NCBI GenBank assembly: GCA_946482595.1
Contig: CAMLSD010000093.1
Coordinates: forward strand, 1-18,723
Direction of reading: 5' to 3'
DNA: 18,723 nt
From: an uncultured Comamonadaceae bacterium
Lineage (GTDB): Bacteria; Pseudomonadota; Gammaproteobacteria; Burkholderiales; Burkholderiaceae
A program made the position numbers and the translations under genes. The notes under the pieces are model-generated. The model was not told the origin of the DNA. It worked only from the letters and a program-made list of their open reading frames with translations, and ran no database searches. Shown here piece by piece: positions 8,176 to 15,262 of this stretch (the stretch's first letter is position 1; the number at the start of each line of letters is the position of its first letter).

Positions 8176-9024
8176 TCAGCCTGCCCAGGAGGCCATCGCC
8201 TGGCCCAGACGGATCGCGCCGCCGGGCATCCAGTCCGGGTTGAACCGCAGGCCACCCTGGGGGAACAGCATCACGACGGTCGAGCCCAGCAGGAAGCGCC
8301 CCATCTCGTCGCCCTGCTGCAGCCGCACCGGTGCGTCGGTGTAGTCCCAGTCGCGCAGGTGCCCGGGCCGCGGCGGGTTCACCACGCCATGCCAGACGGT
8401 GGCCATGCTGCCCACGATGGTGGCCCCCACGAGCACCAGCACGAAGGGTCCGCGGGGCGAATCGAACACGCAGACCACCCGCTCATTGCGTGCGAACAGT
8501 CCGGGCACCCCCCGTGCAGTCAGCGGATTGACCGAAAACAGCGCACCGGGCACATGGATCATGCGGCGCAGTCGGCCTTCGCAGGGCATGTGGATGCGGT
8601 GGTAGTCGCGCGGGCTGAGGTACAGCGTGGCGAAGTGGCCGTCCTGGAACTGCGCGGCCAAGGCCGCATCGCCGCCCACCAGTGCCGTGGTCGTGTAGTG
8701 ATGCCCCTTGGCCTGGAAGATCTGGTCGCGCTGGATCGCACCGAACTGGCTGATCGCGCCGTCGACCGGGCAGATCAGGTCGGCGCTCGCCAGCGGGCGC
8801 GCCCCCGGCTTGAGCGCACGGGTGAAGAAGTCGTTGAAGGTGGCGTAGGCCCGGGGGTCGGGATCGGCGGCCTCGGCCATGTCCACGCCGTAGCGGCCGA
8901 TGAACCAGCGGATGACCTGGGTGGTCAGCGCCCCGCCCTGGGAGCGGGCCAGTGCGCCGGCCAGGGCGGTGAGCGCCTGCTTGGGCAGCAGGTACTGCGG
9001 CAGGACTTTGAGTGCGTCGGACAC
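8176..9024 (-). CDS. psd: Phosphatidylserine decarboxylase proenzyme (archaetidylserine decarboxylase type)
   Basis: Psd decarboxylates phosphatidylserine to phosphatidylethanolamine at the inner membrane. The proenzyme cleaves itself to form a pyruvoyl group. The cleavage motif LGST is present near the C-terminus (GRFLLGSTVVMLFP), and the family landmarks FNDFFTRALKPGARP, CPVDGAISQFG, SPRDYHRIHMP (catalytic His) and VGATIVGS are all seen. I chose GTG at 9024, giving MSDALKVLPQYLLPKQALT and 282 residues, which is how betaproteobacterial homologues begin. The in-frame reading continues upstream without any better start and overlaps the previous gene. No convincing Shine-Dalgarno precedes the GTG. 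It lies 31 nt after the radical SAM gene on the same strand and so appears to be the last gene of the STM4015-STM4011 operon. Confidence 0.95.
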   Translation of the reverse strand: MSDALKVLPQYLLPKQALTALAGALARSQGGALTTQVIRWFIGRYGVDMAEAADPDPRAYATFNDFFTRALKPGARPLASADLICPVDGAISQFGAIQRDQIFQAKGHHYTTTALVGGDAALAAQFQDGHFATLYLSPRDYHRIHMPCEGRLRRMIHVPGALFSVNPLTARGVPGLFARNERVVCVFDSPRGPFVLVLVGATIVGSMATVWHGVVNPPRPGHLRDWDYTDAPVRLQQGDEMGRFLLGSTVVMLFPQGGLRFNPDWMPGGAIRLGQAMASWAG

Positions 9025-9055
9025 AGGGATGTTCGCAAAGGGAAAGTGCCGAAGT

Positions 9056-9931
9056 TTAGCCAGCCGCGTTTCGCCCGGGGGTGGCGCGCACCAGCGGGAT
9101 GCGGGCGAGCACCCCGTCGCCGAAGGCCTCGTGGATCCCCAGGTCGCGGCGGTGGGCATACCCGATGAAGCAGTCGCACTTGATGCGGCTGCAGGGGCGT
9201 TCGCCCAGCAGGCTGTCCAGGGGGTCGGTGTAGAGGTTGCCGAGCCGGCGCGGAATGAAGTGGCAGCGCTGCACGTCGCCGGCGGCATCCACCGACAGCA
9301 CCTCGGAGCCCGCGCGACAGGCCACGCCACGCGACAGGCCGGGGGCATGACTGTGGCGAAACCAGGGGTCGAGCGCTTCCATCCAGGCCAGGTCCTCGGG
9401 CGTGTAGTAACCCGGGCCGCGCCGGTCGTAGGCGTTGAGCCACAGGGGCGTGCCGTCCGGCAGGGCTGCCGTGAGCGCCTGGATGGCCTCGTAGTGCTCG
9501 CGGCGGGCCACCACCCCCACCGAATGGCGGATGCCCAGCGCCCGCAGCCGCATCACCCGCGCGACAAACCGGGGCAAGGGCGTCTGCTCGGGGTGATAGG
9601 TGCACCACAGTGACAGCCTGTCCGCCGGCGCCTGCGCCAGCCACCCCAGCGGCCCGGCCAGGTTGGTCTGCAGGGCCACCTGCGTCACGTGAGCCATGGC
9701 GGCCAGTGCCAGCATGGCCTCGCGGTAGTGGCGCCGCACGAGCGCCTCGCCCCAGGGCGTGAACAGCACACGTACGGGCCGGTCGGCCTGCCCGACCCAG
9801 TCGACAAAACGCTGCACCTCGGCCGCATCGCGCGCCAGCGTGGCCCGCGTGTCGCGCCGCTTGGCAAACGGGCAGTAGCTGCAGCTGTAGTTGCAGCTCG
9901 TGAGGCTGCCCCGGTACAGCAGGGTCAGCAC
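9056..9931 (-). CDS. STM4011 family radical SAM protein
   Basis: The [4Fe-4S]-binding CxxxCxxC of radical SAM enzymes is at C13, C17 and C20 (SCNYSCSYCPFAKR). FTPWGEALV near 57-65 occupies the GGE-like SAM-contacting position. A second cysteine set lies at the C-terminus: C205, C223, C247, C252 and C254, spaced like a SPASM or twitch domain that would hold one or more auxiliary clusters. I chose GTG at 9931, which gives MLTLLYRGSLTSCNYSCSYC, overlaps the previous stop as GTGCTGA and has AGG 6 nt upstream; an ATG at 9976 would add 15 residues unlikely to be real. Length is 291 residues. SPASM-like enzymes usually modify peptides or proteins, but the substrate here is unknown. The family name is from memory of the Salmonella STM4011-STM4015 set; the radical SAM assignment is secure. 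Confidence 0.88.
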   Translation of the reverse strand: MLTLLYRGSLTSCNYSCSYCPFAKRRDTRATLARDAAEVQRFVDWVGQADRPVRVLFTPWGEALVRRHYREAMLALAAMAHVTQVALQTNLAGPLGWLAQAPADRLSLWCTYHPEQTPLPRFVARVMRLRALGIRHSVGVVARREHYEAIQALTAALPDGTPLWLNAYDRRGPGYYTPEDLAWMEALDPWFRHSHAPGLSRGVACRAGSEVLSVDAAGDVQRCHFIPRRLGNLYTDPLDSLLGERPCSRIKCDCFIGYAHRRDLGIHEAFGDGVLARIPLVRATPGRNAAG

Positions 9932-11304
9932 GAGGCACCTGCCATCAGGGCCTGGACACGGGCGGAGGCCAGCCACGGGCCGATGGTGTCGGCATAGGAC
10001 AGGCCGCGTTCGTTCAGGCTCAGCAGGCCGTCGCGGTCATGGGCCAGTTCAAGGTCGAGCAGCTCGTGCAACTGCGGCAGGTCGGCCAGGCTGTGCGTGC
10101 CGAAACGTGCCTCGTAGTCGGCATGCGACAGGCCGGGCTCGACCAGCAGCGACTGGATCACGAAGCGACGCCGCTGCTCCTGGGCATCGAGTTCAAAACC
10201 GTAGGCCGCCTGCGCCAGCCGGGTGTTGTCCTGTGCGATGAAGTGCTCGACGATCTGACGGGTGGCCGCGCGTTCGACCGCGTAGTCGCTCGAGTAGTGC
10301 AGGCCGGCGGTGTACGAGCGCGCACCGGCACCGAAACCCACCATGCCGTCGTTCTGGCAGCAGTACACCGGGCCCGCGTCCTCGGGCGCATGCGGCGCAC
10401 GGAACATGCGCATCGACACCTGCCGGTAGCCGGCGGCCAGGAGCCGTTCACGCGCCGCGGCGTACATCGCATGGCGTTCGTCCTGCTGCGGCCGGCTGCG
10501 GCGGATCGTCAGCTTGCCCAGGCCGGTGCGTTCACGCACGTACAGCGGGTAGAGATAAAGCTCCTCGGGGGCATGTGCCAGCGCGCTGTCGAGCGACATC
10601 AACCAGCTCGCGACGGTCTGGCCTTCGATGCCGTAGATCAGGTCGAGGTTCAGCACCTCGAAACCCACGGTGCGGATCGCCTCGATGGCGTGCTGCACGA
10701 CGGCATTCTGCTGGGGACGCACGAGCGAGCGCATTTCCTGCGCGGAGAAGCTCTGCACGCCCATGCTGATGCGGTTCACGCCCATGGCGCGGCACACGGC
10801 CAGCCGCTCGAGGGTCACCGTCTCGGGCGACACCTCGATGCCGGACGGCGTGGCCTGCAGGTCGATGCCCAGCACCCGGTCGGCCGCCACATACAGCCGC
10901 TCGAGCTGGGCGGCCGACAGGTAGCTGGGTGTGCCCCCGCCCAGCGCGAGGCGGGCAAAGCGGCGCTCGCCCAACGCCTGGTCGAGCACCTGCATCTGCC
11001 GCACCACTGCATCGACATAGGCCTCGACCAGGGTGTCGTCGGGCCGGGCCATCGCAAACAGGTTGCAAAAGCCGCAGCGCATGGTGCAGAACGGCACGTG
11101 CACGTAGGCGAACAGCGCCGAGCGGGGCTGCGTGGCCCACAGGTCGGCCAGCGACCTCGGGGTGGGCAGCGGCCGGTAGGCACTCTTGTGAGGGTAGCCG
11201 TACGAGTAGGCCTGGTACGGGCCCTGGCGGATCAGCGCCGCCAGCGTCGAGCCCCGGGCCGGTGGCGAGGTGGAAGTGGATGGGGATGGCGCAGTCGTCA
11301 GCAT
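9925..11304 (-). CDS. STM4012 family radical SAM protein (HemN/HemW-like)
   Basis: This 459-residue protein has the HemN-type radical SAM core: VHVPFCTMRCGFCNLF with C73, C77 and C80, then LGGGTPSYLS at 121-130, GVNRISMGVQSF and LNLDLIYGIEGQT. A C-terminal HemN-like wing domain follows (GAGARSYTAG, SLLVEPGLSHADYEARFG). Salmonella STM4012 is often labelled as an oxygen-independent coproporphyrinogen III oxidase, but the cluster context argues against a haem role. The N-terminal 25 residues are Ser/Thr/Pro-rich. I chose ATG at 11304, which overlaps the previous stop as ATGCTGA; there is no clear Shine-Dalgarno, so initiation probably depends on coupling. It overlaps the next gene by 7 nt. Fold is certain; reaction and substrate are unknown. 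Confidence 0.9.
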   Translation of the reverse strand: MLTTAPSPSTSTSPPARGSTLAALIRQGPYQAYSYGYPHKSAYRPLPTPRSLADLWATQPRSALFAYVHVPFCTMRCGFCNLFAMARPDDTLVEAYVDAVVRQMQVLDQALGERRFARLALGGGTPSYLSAAQLERLYVAADRVLGIDLQATPSGIEVSPETVTLERLAVCRAMGVNRISMGVQSFSAQEMRSLVRPQQNAVVQHAIEAIRTVGFEVLNLDLIYGIEGQTVASWLMSLDSALAHAPEELYLYPLYVRERTGLGKLTIRRSRPQQDERHAMYAAARERLLAAGYRQVSMRMFRAPHAPEDAGPVYCCQNDGMVGFGAGARSYTAGLHYSSDYAVERAATRQIVEHFIAQDNTRLAQAAYGFELDAQEQRRRFVIQSLLVEPGLSHADYEARFGTHSLADLPQLHELLDLELAHDRDGLLSLNERGLSYADTIGPWLASARVQALMAGASC

Positions 11305-12107
11305 GTGGCGTCGAGGACAAACTCGGTGTAAGGGACGGTCCAGACGCATTCATGGCCCAGGCGGTGCCCGTGGTAGCCGTCCTCACCGTAGGCCGTGCCG
11401 TGGTCGGAACACACGATCGCCAGGGTCGGGGCCCGTCGCGCACAGGCCTCGAACAAGGGGGCCAGCGCTGCATCGACGTGACGCAGCGCGGCGGCGTGGG
11501 TCGCCAGCGAATCCGTGGTGTGACCCGGCAGGTGGTGGTGATTGGGCGCGTGGATGGCGGACACGTTGATGAACAGGAACACCCGGCCCGGCAGCGCGCC
11601 GAGCCGCTCGACGGCCAGGGCCACCTGGCGTTCGGTCGAGCGGCGCTGCGTCACGCCCAGCGCGGGGTGCCAGTGGCTTTCCTGGAACATGGCCGGCAGC
11701 ACCCGCCCCAGCGAGGTCAGCTTGTTGAAGAAGCCGACACCGCCGATGCACACGGTGTGGTAACCGCGGGCCGCCAGACCGGCCGGCAGGCTTTCCTGCT
11801 CGAACACGCAGGTCGTGCGGGCGGTGGTTTCGCTGCCCCGGAAGGCCGTGGCGAACAGGCGCGGATGCAGGCCGGGCCGCGCCGGCGTCGGCAGGAAGCC
11901 GGCAAAGATCGCGTGATGCGCCGCATAGGTGAAGCTGCCCGGCGCATGCCGCCGCTCCCAGCCCTGGGGCGGCAGGTGGCGTGCCAGCGTGGGCAGTTCG
12001 CCGCGCTCGAAGGCTGCCTGGGCCACGTCGTAGCGCAGGGTGTCCAGGGTGATCAGCAGGATGTCGTGCGAACCGACCACCTGGTTCATGTCGAGCCGCC
12101 CGGTCAT
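11298..12107 (-). CDS. STM4013 family hydrolase (alkaline phosphatase/sulfatase superfamily)
   Basis: The 269-residue protein has the alkaline phosphatase superfamily metal sites: ILLITLDTLRYD (D22, T23) near the N-terminus, SDHGTAYG (D235, H236) and GHRLGH (H248, H252) near the C-terminus, with SAIHAPNH (H186) between. The expected nucleophile region is APGSFTYAAHHAIFAGFLP, where S58 or T60 would take the place of the formylglycine Cys of sulfatases. This superfamily cleaves or transfers phosphate, sulfate or phospho-alcohol groups. It is shorter than typical sulfatases and lacks a signal peptide or membrane helices, so it should be cytoplasmic. The ATG at 12107 overlaps the previous stop as ATGA. 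An in-frame ATG 18 nt downstream is an alternative start. Substrate unknown. Confidence 0.87.
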   Translation of the reverse strand: MTGRLDMNQVVGSHDILLITLDTLRYDVAQAAFERGELPTLARHLPPQGWERRHAPGSFTYAAHHAIFAGFLPTPARPGLHPRLFATAFRGSETTARTTCVFEQESLPAGLAARGYHTVCIGGVGFFNKLTSLGRVLPAMFQESHWHPALGVTQRRSTERQVALAVERLGALPGRVFLFINVSAIHAPNHHHLPGHTTDSLATHAAALRHVDAALAPLFEACARRAPTLAIVCSDHGTAYGEDGYHGHRLGHECVWTVPYTEFVLDATC

Positions 12108-13186
12108 GCGGCCAGCCCGATGCGCAGTGCCGCGCCATAGGTGTCGTGCCCCTGCCAGAGCAGGCCGGGCAGCAGGTCGCCGAAGGCGTTCACCTCGAGC
12201 ACCTTCGCAGCCCCCCGCTGCACCACGAGGTCCAGGCCGAGGAGCTGGCTGCGGGCGAAGGCCGCTGCCGTCGCGGTGGCCACCGCCTCCAGGGCCTGCA
12301 GGTCGGGCGGCGCCAGCAGGCCGGCCGGGTCGGCCCGGTGGCTGTCCAGGTGCAGGTTGGTCATCGGCTGGGTGCTGACGCGTGCGACCCGATGGGCCGG
12401 GCGCCCGGCGAGGGCCACCACCCGCAGGTCGAAGTGCCCGGCGCCGCACCGTGGCTTGGGCAGCCAGCCTTCCACGTAGGCCGCCTGGGCCGCGACACGG
12501 TCGACGAGCCGACGGACGTCCTGTGCCCGCTCGTAGCGGCGCAGCCGCTTGACGTTGAACAGCCGGCCATCCTCGCCCAGCCAGGCCGACGTGGTGGCCT
12601 GCTGCTGGCCGCGACCATTGCGGCGGTAGGCCACCACCCCGGCCGCGCTGGAGCCATAGCGCGCCTTGAGGAAGACCCGGTCGAGGCGGTGATGGTCCAG
12701 CAGCGCCATGAACTCGTCATGCCCGCTCACCGGACCGAACAGCGGCGCCGTCGGCACCTGGTGCGCCTGCAGGTGCTGCTGGCACCGCAGCTTGTCGGTC
12801 ATGGCGAGGATGTCCTCGGGCGGGTTGAGCGCGCGCACCTGCGGGCGGGCGGCGAGGTCAAGGTGCAGACGTGCCATCACGTCCTCGAACCCGGCAAACC
12901 AGGCATCGGCCGCGAGCAGTTCACCGCGCTCGGGCGCCGCACACGGCGGCCGGCCCAGCCGCCGGCAGCCCAGGTGCAGCAGGGCCAGGTGCACCTGGGG
13001 ATCATCACCCGGTGGCTCAATCTTGAAGCAGCAGGGCTGCTGCAGGTGAGCCTCCAGCACCGCGGGGTCGGCCAGCCAGTCGCGCCATTCGACGATGCTC
13101 ACAGGCCGGCCGGCGGCCTGCGCCGCCGCTCGCAGGCCGCGGCTGCGCTTGCTGCCCGACACGCCCAGCACCACCCAGGGCAGCAT
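12104..13186 (-). CDS. STM4014 family protein, ATP-grasp-like
   Basis: The 360-residue protein reads as an ATP-grasp ligase of the RimK/glutathione-synthetase type. It shows VFLKARYGSSAAGVVAYRR with K174 and the flexible glycine-containing loop, YVEGWLPK with E239, and FDLRVVALAG with D253 and R255. RVSTQPMTNLHLDS contains N277, followed by GLDLVV with D319 and the metal-ligand motif EVNAFGDLLPG with E331 and N333. ATP-grasp enzymes join a carboxylate, through an acyl phosphate, to an amine or thiol. The N-terminal 110 residues are a divergent pre-grasp region with several cysteines (C52, C53, C74, C82). I chose ATG at 13186, 8 nt after the STM4015-like stop; the longer in-frame extension is Arg/Pro-rich and overlaps that gene. 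Substrate unknown. Confidence 0.85.
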   Translation of the reverse strand: MLPWVVLGVSGSKRSRGLRAAAQAAGRPVSIVEWRDWLADPAVLEAHLQQPCCFKIEPPGDDPQVHLALLHLGCRRLGRPPCAAPERGELLAADAWFAGFEDVMARLHLDLAARPQVRALNPPEDILAMTDKLRCQQHLQAHQVPTAPLFGPVSGHDEFMALLDHHRLDRVFLKARYGSSAAGVVAYRRNGRGQQQATTSAWLGEDGRLFNVKRLRRYERAQDVRRLVDRVAAQAAYVEGWLPKPRCGAGHFDLRVVALAGRPAHRVARVSTQPMTNLHLDSHRADPAGLLAPPDLQALEAVATATAAAFARSQLLGLDLVVQRGAAKVLEVNAFGDLLPGLLWQGHDTYGAALRIGLAA

Positions 13187-13194
13187 CGCCTGGC

Positions 13195-14109
13195 CTATTC
13201 GCCCACGGCCACGTAGCGGTCTTCGTCGTCGTCCGCGGGCTGCGGGTCGTCGAGCACGACCCCGGGCACGGCGGCGTGCAGCTGCGCCTGCAGGTCGGCA
13301 CTGATGTAGTGGTGAGACAGGTCGAGCCGACGCAGTGCAGCCAGGTGGGCACTGCCCAGCAGGGCCCGGGCACCTTCGTCGCCCAGGGTGCCGAGCGACA
13401 GGTCCAGTGTGTGCAGCTCGGCCACCCAGGCCTCGCCGGCCAGCCACTGTGCGAGTTCGTCGGCGATCTCCGAGTCACGCAGTCCGAGGTAGCGCAGGTG
13501 CGGTGAACGCAGCGCCTGCACCGCGCGCTGGCAGTCCGCCAGGTCGCCGTCGAAACCGTAGTCCTCGGTGCCCAGCCAGAGTTCGAGGTGTTCCAGTGCA
13601 GGCAGGGTCGATTGCGCCAGGTTCTGCAGGATGTCGCGCGGCAGCCCGCCCGATTCGATCACCAGGTGGCGCAGGTGCGTGTGGTTCATCGGCGGCAGCG
13701 TCAGCGATGTGGCACCGCGGATCTGCAGTGCTTCCAGCCGCGGGTAGGCTTGCAGCAGGGCACCGTAGCTGCCCTGGATGATCCAGGAGATCTCGCAGTC
13801 TTCGTAGGTCATGTCGCCCACGAACAGCGCCTTCAGGGCCGGCAGGTCGGCGGCGCGCCGCACGAGCAGGTCCAGCGCATCGTCGGGGCTGTCGTCGTGC
13901 GGCTCGGACCACATGCCCAGGATCAACGCCTCGAGCGATGCCGTGTCCACCTGGGCCAGGTACTCATCCAGCAGTTCGGCCATCGAACGCTTGTCGTCGT
14001 AGTCGAGGCTGAGGCGATGCACCACCCCGGCGGTGATGGACACCGGGCCGCCCTGGTAGTCCTGGACGGTTCGGCCGAAAAAGCTTTCGGTGCGGTGTGA
14101 AATCGTCAT
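13195..14109 (-). CDS. STM4015 family leucine-rich-repeat protein
   Basis: This 304-residue protein starts MTISHRTESFFGRTVQDYQG. From about residue 60 it carries some eight irregular leucine-rich repeats: LEALILG, LPALKALFVGD, YPRLEALQIRG, HLRHLVIESG, LPALEHLELWLG, HLRYLGLRDS, AELHTLDLSLG and ALRRLDLSHH. The C-terminus is acidic (PADDDEDRYVAVGE). LRR arcs bind proteins, so this is probably the recognition or scaffold part of the cluster. There is no signal peptide, so it should be cytoplasmic. The ATG at 14109 has a strong GGGAGGGAG just upstream, as expected for the first gene of an operon. It is divergent from rpoH across a 183-bp intergenic region. No enzymatic motif is visible. Confidence 0.86.
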   Translation of the reverse strand: MTISHRTESFFGRTVQDYQGGPVSITAGVVHRLSLDYDDKRSMAELLDEYLAQVDTASLEALILGMWSEPHDDSPDDALDLLVRRAADLPALKALFVGDMTYEDCEISWIIQGSYGALLQAYPRLEALQIRGATSLTLPPMNHTHLRHLVIESGGLPRDILQNLAQSTLPALEHLELWLGTEDYGFDGDLADCQRAVQALRSPHLRYLGLRDSEIADELAQWLAGEAWVAELHTLDLSLGTLGDEGARALLGSAHLAALRRLDLSHHYISADLQAQLHAAVPGVVLDDPQPADDDEDRYVAVGE

Positions 14110-14210
14110 GCTCCCTCCCCGGGGTGTGGTCGTCAGGGCGCAGAGCATACCCAAGCCATGTGGCCGCTTCAGGTCCGGGCGGGCCGCCGGCGTGCTGGAT
14201 TGGTGTCGAT

Positions 14211-14220
14211 CTGTTAACAG
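14211..14220. promoter_or_regulatory. Perfect 10-bp palindrome in the divergent control region
   Basis: CTGTTAACAG is a perfect palindrome between the STM4015-like start and the CIRCE element. It could be half-site material for an operator of the minus-strand operon, but it is short and may be chance. No convincing -35/-10 pair for the minus operon was found in 14110-14238; TATGCT at about 14143-14148 is the best -10-like sequence and has only a poor -35. Confidence 0.2.
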
Positions 14221-14238
14221 TACTTTGCCAAACCGCAC

Positions 14239-14265
14239 TTAGCACTCGCCAATATCGAGTGCTAA
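14239..14265. promoter_or_regulatory. CIRCE element (HrcA operator) upstream of rpoH
   Basis: TTAGCACTC - 9 nt - GAGTGCTAA matches the CIRCE consensus at every arm position. HrcA binds CIRCE and represses, releasing on heat shock when GroEL is titrated. It ends 15 nt before the rpoH Shine-Dalgarno. A possible sigma-70 promoter overlaps it: -35-like TTAGCA (14239-14244) and -10-like TAATAT (14263-14268) with 18-nt spacing, so HrcA binding would occlude it. The operator is secure from sequence; the promoter is only a suggestion. It also lies about 130 bp from the divergent STM4015-like start. Confidence 0.95.
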
Positions 14266-14280
14266 TATGAATGGAACAAA

Positions 14281-14286
14281 AGGAGG
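14281..14286 (+). promoter_or_regulatory. Shine-Dalgarno AGGAGG that decides the rpoH start
   Basis: AGGAGG stands 6 nt before the TTG at 14293 but 21 nt before the first in-frame ATG at 14308. The spacing therefore favours TTG initiation. Confidence 0.75.
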
Positions 14287-14292
14287 TTCAAG

Positions 14293-15231
14293 TTGTCTAC
14301 AGTCACCATGAACACCTCTGCAACCACTGCTCTGGCCGTCCGTGACCCCTGGGCCCTGGTGCCCTCGCTGGGCAACCTGGATGCCTACATCTCCGCCGTC
14401 AATCGCCTGCCGATGCTGACGCAGGAGGAGGAATCCAGCCTGGCCCGCAAGTTCCGCGACCAGAACGACCTGGAAGCCGCCGGGAAGCTGGTGCTGTCGC
14501 ACCTGCGTCTGGTGGTGTCGGTGTCTCGCCAGTACCTGGGTTACGGGCTGCCCCACGGCGACCTGATCCAGGAGGGCAATGTGGGCCTGATGAAGGCGGT
14601 CAAGCGTTTCGACCCGGGCCAGGGCGTGCGGCTGGTGAGTTATGCCCTGCACTGGATCAAGGCCGAGATCCACGAGTACATCCTGAAGAACTGGCGCATG
14701 GTCAAGGTGGCCACCACCAAGGCCCAGCGCAAGCTGTTCTTCAACCTGCGCTCGATGAAGCAGAGCATGAAGGAAGACGCCGCCGAGGCCGACCTTCACC
14801 GCAGCACCCTGACCGACCGCGAGATCGAGACCGTCGCCCGCGACCTGAACGTCAAGCGCGAGGAAGTGATCGAGATGGAAACCCGCCTGTCGGGTGGTGA
14901 CATCGCGCTGGAACCCACGGTCGACGATGGCGAGGAAAGCTACGCCCCGATCGCCTACCTGGCCGATGAATCCCGCGAGCCGACACGGGTGATCGAGGCC
15001 CAGCGGCGCGACGCCCTGACGACCGACGGCATCGCCGAAGCCCTGGATGCCCTGGACGAGCGCAGCCGGCGCATCGTCGAAGAGCGCTGGCTCAAGGTGA
15101 ACGACGACGGCTCGGGCGGCATGACGCTGCACGAACTGGCCGCGGACTACGGCGTGAGCGCCGAGCGCATCCGCCAGATCGAGGCTGCCGCGATGAAGAA
15201 GATGCGCAAGGCACTGGCGGCCTACGCCTGA
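14293..15231 (+). CDS. rpoH: RNA polymerase heat-shock sigma factor RpoH (sigma-32)
   Basis: RpoH directs RNA polymerase to heat-shock promoters. The 312-residue protein (from TTG 14293) has region 1.2/2.1 (LARKFRDQNDLEAAGKLVLS), region 2.2-2.4 (HGDLIQEGNVGLMKAVKRFDP, SYALHWIKAEIHEYI) and the diagnostic RpoH box QRKLFFNLR at 145-153. Region 4 has its helix-turn-helix LHELAADYGVSAERIRQIEAAAMKKMRKAL. Length is normal for betaproteobacterial RpoH (about 310). It is the only plus-strand gene in the window, preceded by a perfect CIRCE element and a strong Shine-Dalgarno, and followed by an intrinsic terminator, so it is probably monocistronic. Regulation by HrcA is inferred from CIRCE; the usual post-translational control through DnaK/FtsH is family knowledge. 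An ATG at 14308 would shorten the protein by five residues. Confidence 0.97.
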   Translation: MSTVTMNTSATTALAVRDPWALVPSLGNLDAYISAVNRLPMLTQEEESSLARKFRDQNDLEAAGKLVLSHLRLVVSVSRQYLGYGLPHGDLIQEGNVGLMKAVKRFDPGQGVRLVSYALHWIKAEIHEYILKNWRMVKVATTKAQRKLFFNLRSMKQSMKEDAAEADLHRSTLTDREIETVARDLNVKREEVIEMETRLSGGDIALEPTVDDGEESYAPIAYLADESREPTRVIEAQRRDALTTDGIAEALDALDERSRRIVEERWLKVNDDGSGGMTLHELAADYGVSAERIRQIEAAAMKKMRKALAAYA

Positions 15232-15262
15232 ACCGGCTGCCCCGCCCGCCGCACCCGCCCTG

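Noticed and set aside
9025..9348. N-terminal extension of psd in the same frame
   Set aside because: It overlaps the STM4011-like gene, is not conserved-looking, and homologues begin at SDALKVLPQYLLPKQ.
9925..11304. Calling the HemN-like gene hemN (coproporphyrinogen III dehydrogenase)
   Set aside because: It has only the shared radical SAM core, and its coupling with LRR, ATP-grasp and phosphatase-like genes matches the STM4012 family rather than a haem pathway gene.
14239..15132. 297-codon minus-strand open frame opposite rpoH
   Set aside because: It is the reverse of an unambiguous RpoH. It overlaps the CIRCE element and has no family signature.
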